From Rutidosis leptorrhynchoides (Eukaryota; Streptophyta; Magnoliopsida; Asterales; Asteraceae): a stretch of 64,000 nt of DNA. Below are positions 21,799 through 36,497 of the stretch, piece after piece. The notes under the pieces were generated by a model. It did no database searches, had not been told where the DNA came from, and saw only the letters and a program-made list of their open reading frames with translations. Every line of letters begins with the position of its first letter. Position 1 is the stretch's first letter. The stretch spans positions 341,625,501 to 341,689,500 of the forward strand of contig NC_092338.1 in NCBI RefSeq assembly GCF_046630445.1, read 5' to 3'. Made by a program: the position numbers and the translations under genes.

Positions 21799-21989
21799 CT
21801 ATCACATAATATCAAACACGTTAAGAGATTAATATATCACATAATATTTACATGTTAATAATATATAGTTTCCAACAAAAATGTTAAGCAATCATTTTTA
21901 AAGAAAACACGGTCGAAGTCCAGACTCACTAATGCATCCTAACAAACTCGATAAGACACACTAATGCAAATTTTTCTGGTTCTCTAAGA

Positions 21990-22008
21990 CCAACGCTCGG
22001 ATACCAAC
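21990..22008 (-). other. Primer binding site of outer family A element
   Basis: Same GTTGGTATCCGAGCGTTGG sequence as at 17971-17989, directly next to the LTR start at 22009. Confidence 0.85.
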
Positions 22009-26301
<4,293 letters not shown>

Positions 26302-27519
26302 ACATACCTATCCATTCGTTTCCTGCATGCTATAATCTTCGTGCTCATTACCTTTCGAAAAGTGAAAATGTAACAGCTTCTTTAAAGGTAGATTTACGAT
26401 CAGGGCGGGTGGGGTTGGTAATGTGTTTGCTAAAAAGGGAGCAGGTCAAATGAGTTGATAATCACTCATATGCTTTTCAAAATCCGTGCAACCTTTAAAA
26501 TCATGTTCGTCAGTATCTAGATTATCATTGTTATTATATTGTTTTTGTTTCAACCCAAACACATCCCACCTGACCCATCTACCTCTTAGTAAAATACAAC
26601 CCAAAGCGACTCATCTTCAATAACTGGTAAATTATGACTACTGATTTAATGTCAAATTTTATAGATGTAATATTACGGCTTTAGTTGCATAAGCCGATAG
26701 GATGTTGAACCAGAAGGGAAACTTATTCATTACACGTTAGAGATCATCAATGAAATAGAGAACGTGGTGAGATCGATGAACTGGGAAGTGCAATTAACTT
26801 ACTCAAAAGACTAAGAAGGATTGCTCTGTGTGCAAACGCAAAAGACTATGTGGCGACCAACTGAGGTAGAAATTGTCCCTTACACCATCCCTTAAAAAGG
26901 TCATTTCTTCGACCATTATAAACATGGAGTAATCTATGGAAAACTCAACCAAAAAATTAACTACAAACTAAACCTTTTTTCCTGTGTTACGATTTTCAAC
27001 TTTGTGTTATTTGTTTTTTTCTTCAGGTTATAACTTGCTTGCTTTATTATTACTGAAACTAATTATGACAATCCAATATTTGATTCGTTCTTAAAAAAAT
27101 CTAGCGAATTCGCGGGTCTTAAGCTAGTAGTACCGAGATATATTACAGAAAATAGCACAAAGTAACACAAATATATATTTTAGGTATAGTAACAAAAAGT
27201 AATAAATAAGATATATAATACATCCACTTCCTTTGGAATCTGCTCTATGAGATGATATAACTTTTCATGCCCATATCCATGTTATGCCACATTAATAACT
27301 GAATAAATAAGTAGTATAAATATAGATATAATTATAATGTATGAAAAACAGATAACTAACAAATTGAAGTTGGTGGGTCAATTTGCTATCACGATTTGGA
27401 ACTCTAGTGTACCCAAAATCTCAAATTTCATACATAACTAATCCATACTACTTTAGGGACTTCAAAATTTCAAATACAGACCACAAAGAGTCACAATACA
27501 TGGATCTTGAGGTCCTGTA

Positions 27520-27561
27520 CAAATAGAAACCACCTTTACTCAAATAGAAACCACCTTTACT
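27520..27561. repeat. 21-bp perfect tandem duplication
   Basis: The 21-bp unit beginning CAAATAGAAACC and ending CCTTTACT occurs twice back to back. Confidence 0.9.
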
Positions 27562-27982
27562 CTGATCCAACGATCATGCTGGTAGGAGTAATATCCCGAA
27601 TCGCCACTATTACAAAAGTGATCATGTAGATACTTAGGAAATTAGCATTCTGATGTGACACAAACTTTATAAGAGTCGAAAAGAATATCCTCATTTAGCA
27701 TCACCCTGCATAAATCAAATAACATAAAATTTAAAATACATAGTTTGGTTATTATTAATCAACAACTAATAAGCTTCACAACACTATAACCAAACTCCAT
27801 ATCTAATTTTAAAACTCATGTTCTACTTAGAGTAAAATCCAATATCCATATCAAACCCTTTATACAAATATATTTACCCGTGCAATTGTACAAACCTGAT
27901 CCATCTAACACTAGAATATCAATACTAAACACAATCGTAATAAGTACAATTATAAACCATGAACAAAAAAGCCTCCAACAAA

Positions 27983-28231
27983 ACCCAGAAATAGATTAGC
28001 GCTACAACTCGATATAGATATTATGCTAATCGTAATCAATTATGTTTTTGAATATTTGAAACAAAAAATGTTACGATGGTGGTCGGAGTCCATAGGGTAC
28101 GGCCCTCATCTGATACCCAGATCCAGATTAGCGATACCACTCAATATGGATTTTGTGCCTTTCGTTATCAATTAGGTTTTTCAATTTCGAACCAAAGAAT
28201 GCTACGATGGTGGTCAGAGATCGAAGGGAAG
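27983..28231. repeat. Diverged tandem duplication, period about 132 bp
   Basis: Both units share ACCCAGA..., AGATTAGCG, TATCAATTA/AATCAATTA, GTTTTT and CGATGGTGGTC in the same order; unit 1 starts near 27983 and unit 2 near 28115. A plus-strand frame (28076-28312) spans the second unit but nothing suggests it is a gene. Confidence 0.7.
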
Positions 28232-29609
28232 GGTGTGTACCTGATAATGTTAAATCTTAGAAGTTCGATAGACGTTTGTCTGATTGATGTCGCTACAGGA
28301 GAAGGCGAATAAAAATAGAAAAACAAAGCATATTATTAAAGCTTAGTACCTTCGATTTTTTTACTAAATTTTAGCCTTAAAAAGTCAATACACTCCAAAG
28401 AATGTAAGAAATAAAGGTGATACAATGGTGGAACAAAAAAATATCATATATAAAGCAGAGTTTGGTTAAACTGATTACCTAGAGTTGTGAAACCAAGATC
28501 TATCCTCGCACGATTTAATAGAGTGTTCACCACCTCATCTATATTCATATACAGCTGCAAACAGCATTCTATCGAGTTTTAGACCTGATTATTAAAGAAA
28601 ATTTTAGCATAGACCAATCTTTATGGTAGTTTTTACTTTTCTGTTGGTCATTACTCGAAAATTGAGACAGACCCAGAATTAGGAACATGAGCCTCTGTTG
28701 CATTATTATGTTGGTCACTTTGAGACTCGTAAGAAGCTTGGGGTATGTGTTGTATGTGTTTCAGGTGTATCCAGGGACTCCTATATGGATTTTAAATGTC
28801 AGTCACTACATTTATGATTGATAATTCGTCTTAAACATATACTCTGTAATATATAAATATATAAAACCACTAACGCCGCTGTCATTGCAATCTTAATCAA
28901 GCTTTGACCACCCAACTTTAAAACCAGTCATAATCATAAATCATAATTTGTTCCTTACAAATCCCAACCCGAATTCAAATGCAGCCAACAAAACCCAAAA
29001 CAATAATTACAATCATCATATAATTGGTGGATAATTCAATAAATCGTATCAACTGCAAGAAGATCCAGATACATCATAACCCTATTTTGGATATTGGAAA
29101 AAAGGAAATTGAATAAAAACACGAAACAATAAAATCAAACCTCATTTGAACTGATCTGAAAATTTAGATTTTTGATGCGGAATAAGATTTAATAGACTGT
29201 TCCGACGAAAATACTCCAGCGGTTTTGAGTTTGGAAGGCCTAAAGAGAATTTTGTGAGGTTTGAATACGTATCATTACCCTATTTTTTGAGTTTTAATCT
29301 GCCCGAATATTAACTATGTTAATTAGAAGGGTAATTTAGTCATCAAACAACTAATCAAGGTAATTATTAGGTCATAGTCTTGATCAAAAATTTTGGATGG
29401 TCTAGATTATGGATGATAATGACAATGGAAGGCTAGGATTAGTGGTTTGATTTTTTGATGATGTATTTTTAACTTTGTTATTATAATATAAAGAGATATT
29501 ATTATATTATTTATTATATATATTTATTATTTACAAGTTTGTAGGTTACGCGCTTCGCTGCGCATAGAAGATTTTACTATAGGTCACTTTAAAAAAATTA
29601 AAAAAAAAA

Positions 29610-29690
29610 TTATGCTAACATGGTTCGAACTCGCGACTTGTAAGTCGCCATGTCTATCAACTAACCACCGAGGCACACTTCAACTTGTTG
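29610..29690 (-). repeat. tRNA-like (SINE-type) remnant
   Basis: Minus strand contains TGCCTCGGTGGTTAGTTGA (box A-like) and, 33 nt on, CGCGAGTTCGAACC (box B-like GTTCGAACC), with an anticodon-arm-like GCGACTTACAAGTCGC between them. It does not fold into a standard full tRNA (no clean acceptor stem seen), so a tRNA-derived SINE head or decayed tRNA gene is likelier than a working tRNA. Confidence 0.4.
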
Positions 29691-30019
29691 TATCATTAGA
29701 ATAGCGTTTATATTTATTTAGTTAAAAAAATGGGAAATTAAGTTAAAAAGTCAAAATTGGAGGCACATATCTTACCCCTCTAAGTGGAAATTATTACACT
29801 TGTGTCCCAATTCAACAGTGTCAATTTTTTTTTGTCTTTTTCCCTTTTCTATTTGAATATATGTATAATATATTTATTATATATATACCTACTGTTAAAT
29901 TATATATTTATCATATATATATTTTATTGTTTATATATATTATACCTACTGGTTATATATTTATTATTTATATATATTTATTATATATTATATATGTTAA
30001 TGTAATATGTTAAATATTT

Positions 30020-30897
30020 ATAGGGAAAGCGGGAGAAGAACTAAGTAAAAAGAACGCAAGAGGGTGGTCGCAAAAAGAGCTTTTGTAGTTAGCGGAATGT
30101 TTTTGTGATACTTCGAAAAATTCTATTGTTGGGAGATCACAAAAGCGCCAAAGTTTTTGGGGCACGGCAATGGAGAAGTTTAATAATAACGAGTTTGGAT
30201 GGGTACGAAACGAAGATACGTTATCTTTTAAGTGGCGAGATTTAAACAAGTCATGTACGGAGTTTTTGCCATTTTATAGGGATATTAAAGATAATTGGCG
30301 TAGTGGAGCAAATGATGAAGACGTTTACAAATCTGTGGTGCAATCTTATTTTGATACATACGGGAAGACTTTTGGTAACAAGGATGCCTTTTTTTCTTGA
30401 TACAACATCCGAAGTGGATCGTACCAAATGATCCAACTGCTAGAGCTCAGCATCAAGATGATTATCACGTGGATACTACGGGTGTTGGTGAAACTCAAGG
30501 AGACCCGATAAGCCTCAGTCAAGACTTTGATGAGGCCGAGTTGTTTGGGGACGTTCCGATGCAACGTCCAATGGGACGTGATAGAGCAAAGAAAGCCCAA
30601 AAACAGTCGGATTCGTCGGACACAGGAGCATCATCTCGTGGTAAAAGTTCAAGTACGAATAGGACGGAAGAGTTTATGGACCAATGGGGTATTGTGGCAA
30701 AAGAAAAGACAAGTGCGATCGACACTTTCAAGCAGTTTTGCACTATGCAAACCGCGCTCACACAAATTAATGTGTTGGGGAGATCATCGGCTCAAATGGA
30801 AGAACCTGAATACGTGATACGTCTTCAAAATCTAAAAAAATTGGTTCGTAAACAGATGAAAGACAACTTGAACATTGACGCTAACCCGAATGCCTAG
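30020..30897 (+). pseudogene. Myb/NAM-associated C-terminal domain protein (PIF/Harbinger ORF1-type), broken
   Basis: Reads RGWSQKELL-stop-LAECFCDTSKNSIVG, SFWGTAMEKFN, LSFKWRDLNKSCTEFLPFY and DNWRSGANDEDVYKSVVQSY, then after a frameshift IQHPKWIVPNDPTARAQH and a C-terminal region with EEFMDQWGIVAKEK and LKKLVRKQMKDN. This is the layout of plant proteins often named 'glutathione S-transferase T3-like' or 'No apical meristem-associated C-terminal domain', related to the DNA-binding protein of PIF/Harbinger transposons. Breaks: TAG at 30086-30088, and a T run near 30386-30395 that is one base short. No start codon was placed, and no transposase or terminal inverted repeats were identified nearby. 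Confidence 0.75.
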
Positions 30898-30975
30898 ATT
30901 TACTTTATGTTACGGAGTATTTCATCTTTTTATATTAAGTATTTAATTTATGTATTTTTTTTATTTTTTGGATTT

Positions 30976-30981
30976 TTAATT

Positions 30982-31018
<37 letters not shown>

Positions 31019-31117
31019 AACCCATACCACATAGGTGGTGTATGGGGGAGGTGAGATGTAGACAATCCTTCCTCTAATGGATAGAGAGATTGCTTCCGAA
31101 TGAACCTCCGGCCAAAA
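30976..31117. repeat. SINE-type repeat with ACA tract
   Basis: An ACAACA tract (30976-31017) is followed by ACCACATAGGTGGTGTATGG, GGGAGGTGAGATGTAGACAA and AGAGAGATTGCTTCCGAATG. This block is widespread in angiosperm genomes and resembles the conserved 3' domain of plant SINEs. Ends and target duplications were not resolved. Confidence 0.5.
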
Positions 31118-32430
31118 AGTAGAAAATTTTTATTTTAAGAAATAAAATAGAATTAAAAAATTAAATTAAACAAAGAAATTAAATAAAATTGAATAAAAAT
31201 AAAATAAAATAAAATAGAGACGCCATGAAAATGGTAAAATCAAATTTTCATGGGTTTTAAATCCTGCCTGAAATTTACTTTAAACTCTAGGGGTCAGTCA
31301 AGTCGCCAATAAATCAACGCTTGCTGTCGACTAACTAGAGCCGTACTCCAGCCAACGATTGAAGAAAAAAAAAAGCATGGACAGCTACACTAAAGTAAAC
31401 GATAAGCATATATAAACACCTATATAAACATGAATACACATATACATGCATATACATACATAAATGTATAGACATAAATTATGTACTTTATTTAATTTAA
31501 TGTTATTAATTTTATGTCTTTTTAATTTTATAACAAATATTTATTTTTATTTTTAATAATAAAAATAAAATAAAACAAATAAATAAAACAGAAAAATACA
31601 AAATTAAATGTCACATCAGCATTCCACTAACACAACACCAACTCACAACACCACCACTACTCCAGTCAACAACACAACATGTCCTAGTCATCAAAAAAGT
31701 GCAAAAATGGCACAACACGAACCCACAACACGAACTACCACTACAAATGGTCTAAGAGATGTGAATTTAAGTGTAAAAAACTGAAAAATCAAATCATGTA
31801 GTCTATTAGTATTTATAGAGGTGAAAACGTTATCTAAATAAAATCAAGAATCAAGAATAATCTAGAAAATCTAATCTCGAAATCTTATTCTATGACATTT
31901 TCGCAAGGTAGCCTTGCGACTAGAAATTTGCGTACTGATCAAACCAAAATCGTTATGGTTAGATTTATTTCGGGTTAGAGTGCTTAGTTTGTGAAAAAGA
32001 GTAGGTCGATTGTTTTAACTCCAATAATTGTGCAAACCCCGATTTGAAATCTGAATTTCAATGGCGTAAAACAATCGATGAGATTAACCTTATTTGATCG
32101 GAATCGAATAAGTTAATATCTTAGAATGAAGATGAATTCCGATAGCGACCGGAATCGATACCGAAATTGTATTATTAGCTGGAGATATGTTACCATAATT
32201 AATGTGGGCAGAGTAACATTAATGCATCCTGTGTTGTTGAATGAATGATCTTGTTCGTGTATTTATAGGTGTTATGAGGGAATGGTGACGTGGCACATGT
32301 CCCTTTAATGGTTGTAACAAACTTTGCTAATCCCAAAGATTGACGTGGCACCTGTCCCTTTCATGGGAATAACGAGCAGATCCTAACAAACTTTCCAAGA
32401 TTCGTGGATTGACGTAGCGTGCAGCTTGTT
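31118..32430. other. Intergenic repeat-like region
   Basis: AT-rich, no ORF. The stretch 31285-31365 (GTCAAGTCGCC, CTGTCGACTAACTAGAGCCG, CCAGCCAACGATTGAAG) looks like part of the same dispersed repeat as the SINE-type block upstream. A near-perfect hairpin TCGCAAGG-TAG-CCTTGCGA lies at 31901-31919. Confidence 0.4.
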
Positions 32431-32438
32431 TGTATGTT

Positions 32439-32570
32439 TGTTCCGGGATCATCGTTCTGGGACAGTGCACTTATTCCAGGATGAAGTGCCTGCTCCGGGA
32501 CAATGCACTTGTTCCGGGACAGCGTGCTTGTTCCGGGATGGTATCCTTGTGCCGGGCCAGGATATCTAAA
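32439..32570 (+). repeat. Degenerate tandem repeat built on GTTCCGGGA
   Basis: About six imperfect units of 20-30 bp, each with T(G/A/C)TTCCGGGA or a close variant followed by a TGCACTT/GTGCTT-like segment. The frame through it is open but has no known domain. Confidence 0.6.
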
Positions 32571-33425
32571 CCAGGAGATCGTGGTATTCCCGAGAGTGTG
32601 GTAGGTCCGTCCAGGTCATGACGGATGAATGCCTTGTTTAGTCAAGAAGGTTTTGCCTGGTGTTTATTCCAAGTGTTTCTTCACGGTGTCTGTTATGAAC
32701 GGGCAAGATTGTAGCCGGTTTATGAATAGCCTTATAAAGATTGTCGGGTACCCGACGTCCATGGTCAAGCAGGCCTTCTTATGTGATGACATGGTTCCCG
32801 GCTTCTTAATGCTTTTTGTGCCGGGCTAAGTGGTGCCGGTAGCCCGCGCACTTGTCCAGGTAGGATAAGTTTTATGTAGTGTCTCGGCTAGCCTTTGTCC
32901 GATACGCTTCTTCCTGGACGTGTACACAAGTAACCTTCTGATCAGGTTACTAAAGTAGGGCGGGGAAGATGTTGTTTGCCCGTGATGATTTATGCGGAGA
33001 ATATTCTAGCCGGAGTGCTGTTAAATGTTTACTTTTCTGAGACGGATCACTATACGTATCATCACGTACTTTGTGACGTACGTTTGACGTAGAGCTTATC
33101 GGTCAGACGCTACGCAAGCCAACCGTGCGACTCGTATAGTCTCGGACATGAGCGACTTGAAATTTCTCGCTCATGGCCGAGAATTCACGTGTCGCAAAGT
33201 CGCAAGATTACTTGCGACTTGTGAGGCCATTTTGGCAATTTCAATTCTTTGAGGGCGAATCGTTATAGTTAGTTACAAAAATGGACGTTTTGGTCAATAG
33301 TCCAATGGATTGTAACCTCATTTTTGGTAGTTGACTAGTTTCAATATTGGTAGGTTTGAAGAACACATTTTGGAACACACTGTTACATCGTGCCCTCTAT
33401 TTCGGTTTCTATTGGTAGCAAGAAG

Positions 33426-33885
33426 ATGGATTTTGGTGATGTTTAACCTTCTGTGGTGTATACTGATGTTGGTTTAGTTAATAAAGTTGCAAATGCTAAT
33501 GTTACCATTTTGCAATTGCATACTAATGATGTTGGTTCCGTTGATAAAGCTGTGATTGCTAATGATAACATTTTGGTTGGTAATAAGGTTTTGAGGGTTA
33601 ACTGGTCTAATCGGGCTTCGAAAGTTATCAGGTTTTCATGAGGTACCCGTGGTTGAGAATGGAGCTTCGTCTAGTTTAGTTGGTCTTAAAATCAGGTCCA
33701 AGATTAAGAATAAAGACTTCGCGATTAAGAGGATGGCTTCGAACGATGGTGATTTAACTCTTAGGGATCAAGATGAAGATGTTGAATCCGGTAATGGTGA
33801 AGAGGGATTTTTTTATGGGTTAGTGAGGCATGGGTTGTTGCCCCCTTCGTCAGGTATTTGGATTGATGACGGTTTTGTAACGTGA
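33426..33885 (+). pseudogene. Unassigned broken ORF
   Basis: From ATG at 33426 (MDFGDV, then TAA at 33444-33446) an open frame runs through VVYTDVGLVNKVANANV and NKVLRVNWSNRASKVIRF. It then needs removal of one T near 33635 to continue as EVPVVENGASSSLVGLKIR, RMASNDGDLTLRDQDEDVES and HGLLPPSSGIWIDDGFVT (stop at 33885). The continuity of composition across the frameshift and one stop suggests a once-coding ORF of about 150 codons. No family is recognised; a retroelement or host-gene fragment is possible. Confidence 0.4.
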
Positions 33886-33958
33886 TTTCCTACTCATTTA
33901 ACAATCTTTCGGGGAAAGCCCCTTCGCCGTGATATCGTTGATGGTAAGATGTCTAAAG

Positions 33959-34114
33959 GGGAGGGGAGTTTTACCGTCCATGCCCCGTATGGATTGGTGT
34001 GGGTTTCTTCCTAGGCACGCAGTTGGGGGCGGGTATAACTGTGTAGGAGATGAACGCGTGGGTGGTTAAGTCTCCTGGGTGATCCTAACAGCTGTCCTAA
34101 AAAAAAAAAAAAAA
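33959..34114 (+). mobile_element. Short poly(A) retroposon (SINE-like) with 10-bp target duplication
   Basis: 156-bp insert ending in a run of As (from 34099), bracketed by ATGTCTAAAG at 33949-33958 and 34115-34124. The body is GC-richer than its surroundings and non-coding (CCCCGTATGGATTGG, GCAGTTGGGGGCGGG, AACGCGTGGGTGG). No clear box A/B pair was found, so the source RNA is unknown. Length, poly(A) tail and duplication fit a SINE or short LINE-mobilised transcript. Confidence 0.7.
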
Positions 34115-34124
34115 ATGTCTAAAG

Positions 34125-34820
34125 CATAATGCTTGTTGATTTCTTTCTCCCGAGGCCGTTTGTATGGTCAGATCTTTTTATTGTGTTATAGTGTTTCTTG
34201 GGTTTGTTAGTGTTTTGTTTGTGTAGCATATTTTTTGTCATTCATGTCTTTTAGTTTTTATCGTTAGTGGTAGTTTTGCTTGTTTGTTCGTTCGGTTAAG
34301 CTCGGTAGTAGCCAGCAGGTGCTCGATGTTTTGTCTAGACTTTAGTTTTCTGATCTCGAGCCTAGCATTTTCGTTAAAGTTGTATATTTGTTGGTTCCTT
34401 TCATTTTTCGACAAAAGAACTTTTGTTCATTGTAAAATGACTTGGAACCAAAAAATATCTATAGTTTCTATTAAAATTCTAAAATGATGATGTCATTATT
34501 AGGCTAATTCTTTTGTTAAGAAAAAATCAAAAAAAAAAAAAAAAAAAAAATCTAAACATGGTGGGTGATGTCATTAATTAAAATTAAATCTTATTAATTA
34601 ATTATTATTATTAAATCTTATTAATTAATTATTATTATTAAATCTTATTAATAATTATTTTAATTATTAAAATTAAATAATTATGAATTATTTTAATTAA
34701 TTATTTTTAATTGAGTACGAGAAGGTATATAAGCTAGGTAGAAGGAAACAAATTCTAAATTTATATTTTAATTTACACTTTTAAAATAAAATGACAATCA
34801 ATATTCTCTCTTATGATTTA
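34125..34820. other. Intergenic region with second poly(A) tract
   Basis: No gene seen. A-rich tract at about 34527-34550 preceded by T-rich, 3'-UTR-like sequence may be another old retroposon 3' end, but no target duplication was found. 34570-34710 is a run of TTAATTAATTATTATTA-type AT repeats. Confidence 0.4.
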
Positions 34821-36061
34821 ATGATACCGCAACCCGCATGCGCATACGGGCAGTTCCTAGCGTACGTGCGCATATACTTTATATGCGGTATGCGGCATGC
34901 GGCAGCGTGTAAAATACCTTTGTTCCCGGAAAGGCGGTGACTTGGCCATCAAGCCTAAATATCTTTTCCATAATTTTTTTTTTTTGAAAGGCAATTAATA
35001 TCTTTTAAATAATTATATCCGAGATTCGGGAAGTTTGTTATGGAAAGAATTATCATGATCTCGGATGGTTCTAGATTTGGGGTTTTGCCTATATATAATA
35101 ACCCTAATTGTTATTTTGGACACATCACATTTTACGTGGCTCACAATACGTAATCATCATCATCATTCATCGAAGGTTAACAGGTTAGTCATTCTCGACG
35201 ATCACCTACAGCCTTATTTGGGCCTTCGATCGACGACCGTCATCGAAGGTGGACTTAATCAACTAGCCACACCGCCGACATCATCATGTCGGACAGGGTT
35301 ATTCACGGTAGCCGGACCGGAGAGCTAAGTTCTAAGATCCTTAAACCTCTTTTAAACGTATTGAACATGCATATTAACCTCCCGAAAAATATATGCACGA
35401 TCAAGTGGTGCTTTCATTGAGAAATGAACTAATTCAAGACGTGTTTAATTGTTTTTTTCTTTTAAAAGTTTTGAATTATAAAGCTCATTACTCACAGTTT
35501 TCTCGATTTTTTTTTTTTTTTTTGTTTCTTTAACAAAATCATGACTTCCGGGGAATCATCAGAACGTACTCAAACGGACAACCAGAACACGCCGTCTGGT
35601 AATCAGCTAACGCAAGCTATGACTACGGGGGCGGGATACACGCCTTACCCTCCACCCGTGTCCGGTGAACCTTTCCAAAGGTATAAACCGATATTCCCGG
35701 ATGGAATTACGCCGCCAAGGGCAAACTCGCCGGTTACAACCACGCGGCTAGATTTTTCTCGCCGGTTACAACCACGCGGCTAGATTTTTCTGCAGTGGAT
35801 CCAAGAGTTATCTTTGCAGGCACTAGCGGCGAAACTATAGACCCGCATGTAGTATGATGCGGCCAGGTGCCTATTTAAAGCACTACGGTTTCAATCCCTC
35901 TGCAGACGCAGAGTTGTCAGCAAAATTCGTCGTTTACACCACTACAGCCTTGGCAGCCGCCGCGCCCAATTTCACAGTTTCTAACCCCTGCGGATGCGTA
36001 GGCATTTTGCTGAAACGACGAACATGCATAGTAACCTCTCGGAAAATATATGCACGATCAT
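34821..36061 (+). mobile_element. Truncated LTR retrotransposon remnant
   Basis: A block ending GAACATGCAT...ATATATGCACGATCA occurs at 35366-35404 and again, about 90 % alike, at 36023-36061, as expected for two LTR 3' ends. After the first comes AAGTGGTGCTTTCATTGAGA (a PBS-like position, 35405-35424) and then a gag-type ORF start at 35541. A TATA-like CCTATATATAATAACC is at about 35089-35104. Nearly all of gag-pol and most of the second LTR are deleted. Left boundary not determined. Superfamily uncertain. Confidence 0.5.
35541..36020 (+). pseudogene. gag N-terminus fragment of truncated LTR element
   Basis: Starts MTSGESSERTQTDNQN, Pro/Thr/Ser/Gln-rich as many plant gag starts are, with FQRYKPIFPDGITPPRANSP. 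A 32-bp tandem duplication (35727-35758 and 35759-35790) shifts the frame after LDFS. Read past it, the frame continues as AVDPRVIFAGTSGETIDPHV. A Gln/Pro-rich tail in another frame (FTPLQPWQPPRPISQFLTP) may be the end of the same ORF. Nonfunctional. Confidence 0.5.
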
Positions 36062-36497
36062 GATTGAATGTTGATTGTTTAATATCATTTTAGGTGTTTG
36101 ATGAAATATTCAGCTGACGAGTTTCTTGGTGGAACTATGTATTTCCACGGGTCATTAAACTAAATAACTTTAGCATTTACGTTCACTTAATACCTAAAAC
36201 ATATCATTAAACTGTTTCGTTTAAACAAACTCGTGGTTCCACGGGTCATTTCACTAGTTTAAAACTAATCAACAACCCAGTGACACTGCTAAATTGGCAA
36301 ACAAGTTCTTAACGCCTCCTTATTTAGTAGGCCACATACTTTTATCGGTAGAACATACAACTAACTCTATAGAAAATGTTTGTGAGAAACAGCATTTTGA
36401 CGTATAATATAATGATTCTCTTTCCATAAAAACAAACTACTAAAAAGGGCAGGGTCAAAATCTTCATTTTGATTATTCATAAAGCAGTAGATGTTCC
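36062..36497. other. Intergenic spacer and 3' flank of the RMC1-like gene
   Basis: AT-rich, no ORF. Contains two copies of a motif CGTGG/CACGGGTCATT (near 36148-36156 and 36238-36250), otherwise nothing notable. The minus-strand gene's 3' UTR and poly(A) site should fall here. Confidence 0.4.

Larger units (their letters stand above)
26302..29590. other. Intergenic region without recognised gene
   Basis: About 3.3 kb of AT-rich sequence. Frames are short, and I see no domain, splice-consistent exon chain or repeat boundary that supports a gene. A short frame around 26765-26860 (GSAINLLKRLRRIALCANA) looks protein-like but is unassigned. Two local tandem duplications are listed separately. Confidence 0.5.

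Noticed and set aside
29610..29690. Functional tRNA gene on the minus strand
   Set aside because: A box B-like motif and an anticodon-like arm are present, but no clean acceptor stem or normal loop sizes; listed as a SINE-type remnant instead.
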